From the NCBI GenBank assembly GCA_030150505.1, contig JASLFS010000003.1, positions 1 through 64,000 on the forward strand: a DNA stretch of 64,000 nucleotides, given 5' to 3'. Origin of the DNA: Vitreoscilla sp. Lineage in GTDB: Bacteria; Pseudomonadota; Gammaproteobacteria; Burkholderiales; Neisseriaceae. The stretch's first letter is position 1. Every line of letters begins with the position of its first letter. The notes beneath the pieces are model-generated. The model had not been told where the DNA came from. It did no database searches and worked only from the letters and a program-made list of their open reading frames with translations. Of the stretch, positions 62,539 to 64,000 are shown piece after piece. A program made the translations under genes and the position numbers.

Positions 62539-64000
62539 ATGATTGAATTAAAAAATATTACCTTACAAAGAGGCTTAAAAGTACTTCTAGATGATGCTTC
62601 ATTAACCATTCAGCCCAATCAGCATGTTGGTTTAATTGGTAAAAATGGTACTGGTAAATCAAGCTTATTTGCTATTTTAAAAAATGAAATTCACCCTGAA
62701 AAAGGTGATGTTTTAATACCAAAGCATTGGAAAACAGCTTCGGTATCTCAAGAAACGCCTTCTTTAAATATCAGTGCATTAGACTATGTTCTACAAGGTG
62801 ATAGTGAACTACAAAATTTACAGCAGGCTTTAACTGAGGCTGAAAAAAACAATCATGGTGAAGAAATTGCTAAATTGCATGGTGATTTAGCTGAAATTGA
62901 TGCATACACTGCACCCTCTCGTGCAGCAACATTATTGGCTGGTTTGGGTTTTGACCAAAGCGAACATCAAAAATCCGTTAGCGAGTTTAGTGGTGGATGG
63001 CGTATGCGCTTAAATCTGGCGCAAGCATTAATGTGCCGTGCTGATTTACTACTATTAGATGAACCAACTAACCACTTGGACATTGAAACAGTTTTATGGT
63101 TAGAGAATTATCTAGCGAGCCTGCCTTCTACACAAATTATTATTTCTCATGACCGAGATTTTCTAAATGCAACCACCAATCGAACCGTCGAGCTGAATCA
63201 ACAAAAATTGCATTTATATGGCGGCAATTATGATTTCTTCGAAGAAGAGCGAGCACTAAGATTAAACCAGCAACAAGCAGCCTATACTAAACAGCAAGCC
63301 CATATCAAACACTTACAATCGTTTATTGACCGCTTTAAAGCCAAAGCAACCAAAGCCACACAGGCACAAAGCCGAATGAAGGCATTGGCAAAATTAGAAC
63401 GCATCGCACCTGCACATTTGGATAGTGAGTTTTCATTCTCATTCCAAACACCTGACAACTTACCAAGTACTTTGCTCAAACTAGACGATATCAATTTGGG
63501 CTATAATGACAAAACAATTTTAAAAAATATTCAGTTTAATATTGAAAGTGGCGCCCGTTTAGGTTTATTAGGTGTAAATGGTAGTGGTAAATCCACGCTC
63601 ATCAAAGCTATTTCAGGCAGCCTGAAACCACAAGCAGGACAAATTATTCATGCTGAAAAATTAAAAATTGGTTATTTTGCGCAGCATCAATTAGAAACAT
63701 TGCGCTCTGATCAAAGCCCTATTTGGCATATACAAAAGCTATCTCCTGAAGTTAAGGAACAAGAAATTCGTAACTACCTAGGTGGATTTAATTTTGTTGG
63801 TGATATGGCATTAGCGCCTATTGCTCCTTTTTCTGGTGGTGAAAAAGCAAGACTGGCTTTAGCCATGTTAGTTTGGCAAAAGCCCAATTTACTGCTACTA
63901 GATGAACCAACTAACCATTTGGATTTGGATTTACGCCATGCTTTAACACTGGCGTTACAAAGCTTTGAAGGTGCAATGCTCTTGGTTTCCCATGATAGAA
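62539..64000 (+). CDS. ABC-F family ATPase, YheS-like (3' end outside window)
   Basis: Cytoplasmic ribosome-associated ABC-F protein; partial, 487 codons open to the window edge. It has the first cassette (Walker A GKNGTGKSS, signature FSGGWRMRLNLAQAL, LLLDEPTNHLD), the interdomain arm and linker (IKHLQSFIDRFKAKATKATQAQSRMKAL) and the second cassette (GVNGSGKST, FSGGEKARLALAML, LLLDEPTNHLDLDL). Similarity to E. coli YheS is very close in order and motifs. Start ATG 62539. The codons for SGSLK in the second cassette carry an exact uptake sequence. Confidence 0.93.
   Translation, partial: MIELKNITLQRGLKVLLDDASLTIQPNQHVGLIGKNGTGKSSLFAILKNEIHPEKGDVLIPKHWKTASVSQETPSLNISALDYVLQGDSELQNLQQALTEAEKNNHGEEIAKLHGDLAEIDAYTAPSRAATLLAGLGFDQSEHQKSVSEFSGGWRMRLNLAQALMCRADLLLLDEPTNHLDIETVLWLENYLASLPSTQIIISHDRDFLNATTNRTVELNQQKLHLYGGNYDFFEEERALRLNQQQAAYTKQQAHIKHLQSFIDRFKAKATKATQAQSRMKALAKLERIAPAHLDSEFSFSFQTPDNLPSTLLKLDDINLGYNDKTILKNIQFNIESGARLGLLGVNGSGKSTLIKAISGSLKPQAGQIIHAEKLKIGYFAQHQLETLRSDQSPIWHIQKLSPEVKEQEIRNYLGGFNFVGDMALAPIAPFSGGEKARLALAMLVWQKPNLLLLDEPTNHLDLDLRHALTLALQSFEGAMLLVSHDR
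63612..63626 (-). repeat. DNA uptake sequence inside the ABC-F gene
   Basis: TTCAGGCAGCCTGAA: the 12-mer AGGCTGCCTGAA on the minus strand within a 15-base near-palindrome, in coding DNA. Confidence 0.8.

Noticed and set aside
1..64000. Insertion sequences, prophage, CRISPR, toxin-antitoxin or restriction-modification genes
   Set aside because: I looked for transposase, integrase, phage structural, Cas, toxin or methylase motifs in all coding regions and for regularly spaced repeats, and saw none.

Overview
The window is AT-rich chromosomal DNA of a naturally competent, Gram-negative betaproteobacterium, almost certainly a non-Neisseria member of the Neisseriaceae. The reasons are five exact copies of the 12-mer AGGCTGCCTGAA (or its complement), the DNA-uptake-sequence dialect I recall for Simonsiella-like Neisseriaceae; a five-gene minor-pilin cluster in the pilHIJKX order; comEC; a lipoprotein cytochrome c'; and closest recognisable protein families throughout. 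I see no insertion sequence, prophage, CRISPR array, restriction system or plasmid gene. Gene content is core and metabolic, so most entries are confident family assignments.

Layout. Left edge: the promoter and boxA leader of an rRNA operon that runs leftwards out of the window. Then hemB (+), comEC (-), and a four-gene minus-strand operon hpnD-hpnE-SDR-radA, followed by the minor pilin operon pilH/I/J/K/X (-), dnaB (-) and sodB (+). From 14 to 22.3 kb lies the proteostasis block tig-clpP-clpX-lon-hupB-ppiD, all minus, in the same order as in E. coli; lon has an overlapping sigma32/sigma70-type promoter. From 22.5 to 27.8 kb: a DUF1853/pyrimidine-dimer glycosylase pair, trmJ, suhB, a zur-cobW zinc pair and cycP. 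From 27.9 to 34 kb: a BASS transporter, an LTA-synthase-like membrane enzyme, a small operon (NAD(P)-binding protein, DoxX-like, DUF2269) whose promoter lies in a perfect 20-bp-arm palindrome, a GbsR/MarR-type regulator and an Asp/Glu racemase. From 34 to 43.4 kb: aspS-DUF502, pldA, rpsT, a PPP-type phosphatase with a bestrophin, an HslJ-like lipoprotein, argF and hpnC. From 43.4 to 52.2 kb: a GntR/UTRA regulator divergent from an amidohydrolase with a damaged metal site, fpr, a pirin, a short-form NAD-glutamate dehydrogenase and ilvA. From 52.4 kb to the end: a D,D-carboxypeptidase, a PepSY protein, a tRNA Ser-Arg-Glu operon, DUF2788, grpE, the glyoxylate-shunt genes aceK and aceA, an SseB protein, an acyltransferase/CdsA-like pair, and the start of a YheS-type ABC-F ATPase cut by the window end.

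How the parts fit. HpnC, HpnD and HpnE together make squalene from farnesyl diphosphate, although hpnC is 34 kb from hpnDE. aceA and aceK point to growth on acetate, and share a TTGTGCAT(T/C)GCA motif upstream. ComEC, the minor pilins and the uptake sequences are three parts of one transformation system; several uptake sequences also form transcription terminators. Zur and the CobW-family GTPase are a zinc-economy unit.

No clearly new large system is visible. The best leads for new biology are the DUF1853/glycosylase overlap pair, the palindrome-controlled NAD-binding/DoxX/DUF2269 operon, the GntR-controlled amidohydrolase that lost its HxH metal ligands, and an SDR without its catalytic tyrosine. 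All start-site choices, promoters and operators were read by eye.
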